Positions 5,258 through 5,392 of a DNA stretch of 5,392 nt are shown piece by piece; the first letter of the stretch is position 1; each line of letters opens with the position of its first letter. The notes beneath the pieces are model-generated. The model had not been told where the DNA came from, did no database searches, and saw nothing but the letters and a program-made list of their open reading frames with translations. Origin of the DNA: DASRCB01 sp035653295 (GTDB lineage: Bacteria; Acidobacteriota; Terriglobia; Bryobacterales; Bryobacteraceae). Made by a program: the position numbers and the translations under genes. The stretch is taken from assembly GCA_035653295.1 (NCBI GenBank), contig DASRCB010000388.1, positions 1 through 5,392 of the forward strand. The letters run 5' to 3'.

Positions 5258-5392
5258 TCACTGCTCGCTGCCGCTGACCTTCAGCACCGCGAGGAAAGCT
5301 TCCTGCGGGATCTCCACTTTCCCCACCCGCTTCATGCGGCGCTTGCCTTCCTTCTGTTTCTCCAGCAGCTTGCGCTTGCGGGTGATGTCGCC
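5258..5392 (-). CDS. lepA: Elongation factor 4 (LepA), C-terminal end (5' part outside window)
   Basis: The minus strand from the window edge encodes the last 44 residues of LepA, a ribosome-associated GTPase that back-translocates or remodels stalled or misplaced ribosomes. The fragment opens GDITRKRKLLEKQKEGK and continues to KVEIPQEAFLAVLKV, the nearly invariant C-terminal signature of LepA that contacts the tRNA/peptidyl transferase region. It ends SGSEQ before TGA (5258-5260), a few residues past the conserved LKV. The GTPase and EF-G-like domains lie beyond the right edge. It converges with the PhzF-like gene across a 233-base spacer; no T-rich terminator for lepA was seen in it. Confidence 0.96.
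   Translation of the reverse strand, partial: GDITRKRKLLEKQKEGKRRMKRVGKVEIPQEAFLAVLKVSGSEQ

Overview
This is a GC-rich bacterial chromosomal window with eight protein-coding genes (two cut by the window edges), no RNA genes, no mobile elements and no CRISPR array. The gene set looks like Acidobacteriota of the Bryobacter/Solibacter kind. It combines a secreted (Tat) Gfo/Idh/MocA oxidoreductase, a small periplasmic multiheme cytochrome c ending in tightly packed CxxCH motifs, a compact L11 methyltransferase of about 250 residues, and a LepA tail with conserved bacterial wording. The phylum is an inference from remembered family features, not a search result.

Layout. Positions 1-692 (+) hold the C-terminal part of an AMP-forming acyl-CoA synthetase. 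It is followed one base later by a prmA-type methyltransferase (694-1455, +), so the two are probably co-transcribed and translationally coupled. A 96-base gap carries a perfect TATAAT box and a ribosome binding site for a Tat-exported NAD(P)-dependent oxidoreductase (1552-2706, +).

Three minus-strand genes then run 4193 to 2709: a pentaheme cytochrome c, a membrane protein with the 'sensor' fold found at the N terminus of some histidine kinases (here with no kinase), and a 93-residue helical, coiled-coil-like protein. The gaps are 43 and 17 bases, so this is probably one operon. It meets the oxidoreductase gene tail to tail with only two bases between the stop codons. From a 45-base divergent spacer a PhzF-family isomerase/epimerase-like gene runs rightward (4239-5024). 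It converges on lepA (minus strand, cut by the right edge, stop at 5258-5260). The 233-base spacer between them carries one long and one short GC-rich hairpin.

How the genes fit together: most are independent housekeeping or metabolic genes (fatty or organic acid activation, ribosomal protein methylation, elongation factor 4). The only grouping that hints at a shared, poorly described job is the cytochrome / sensor-like membrane protein / coiled-coil cluster, which could be a small envelope redox module. That link rests on gene order only.
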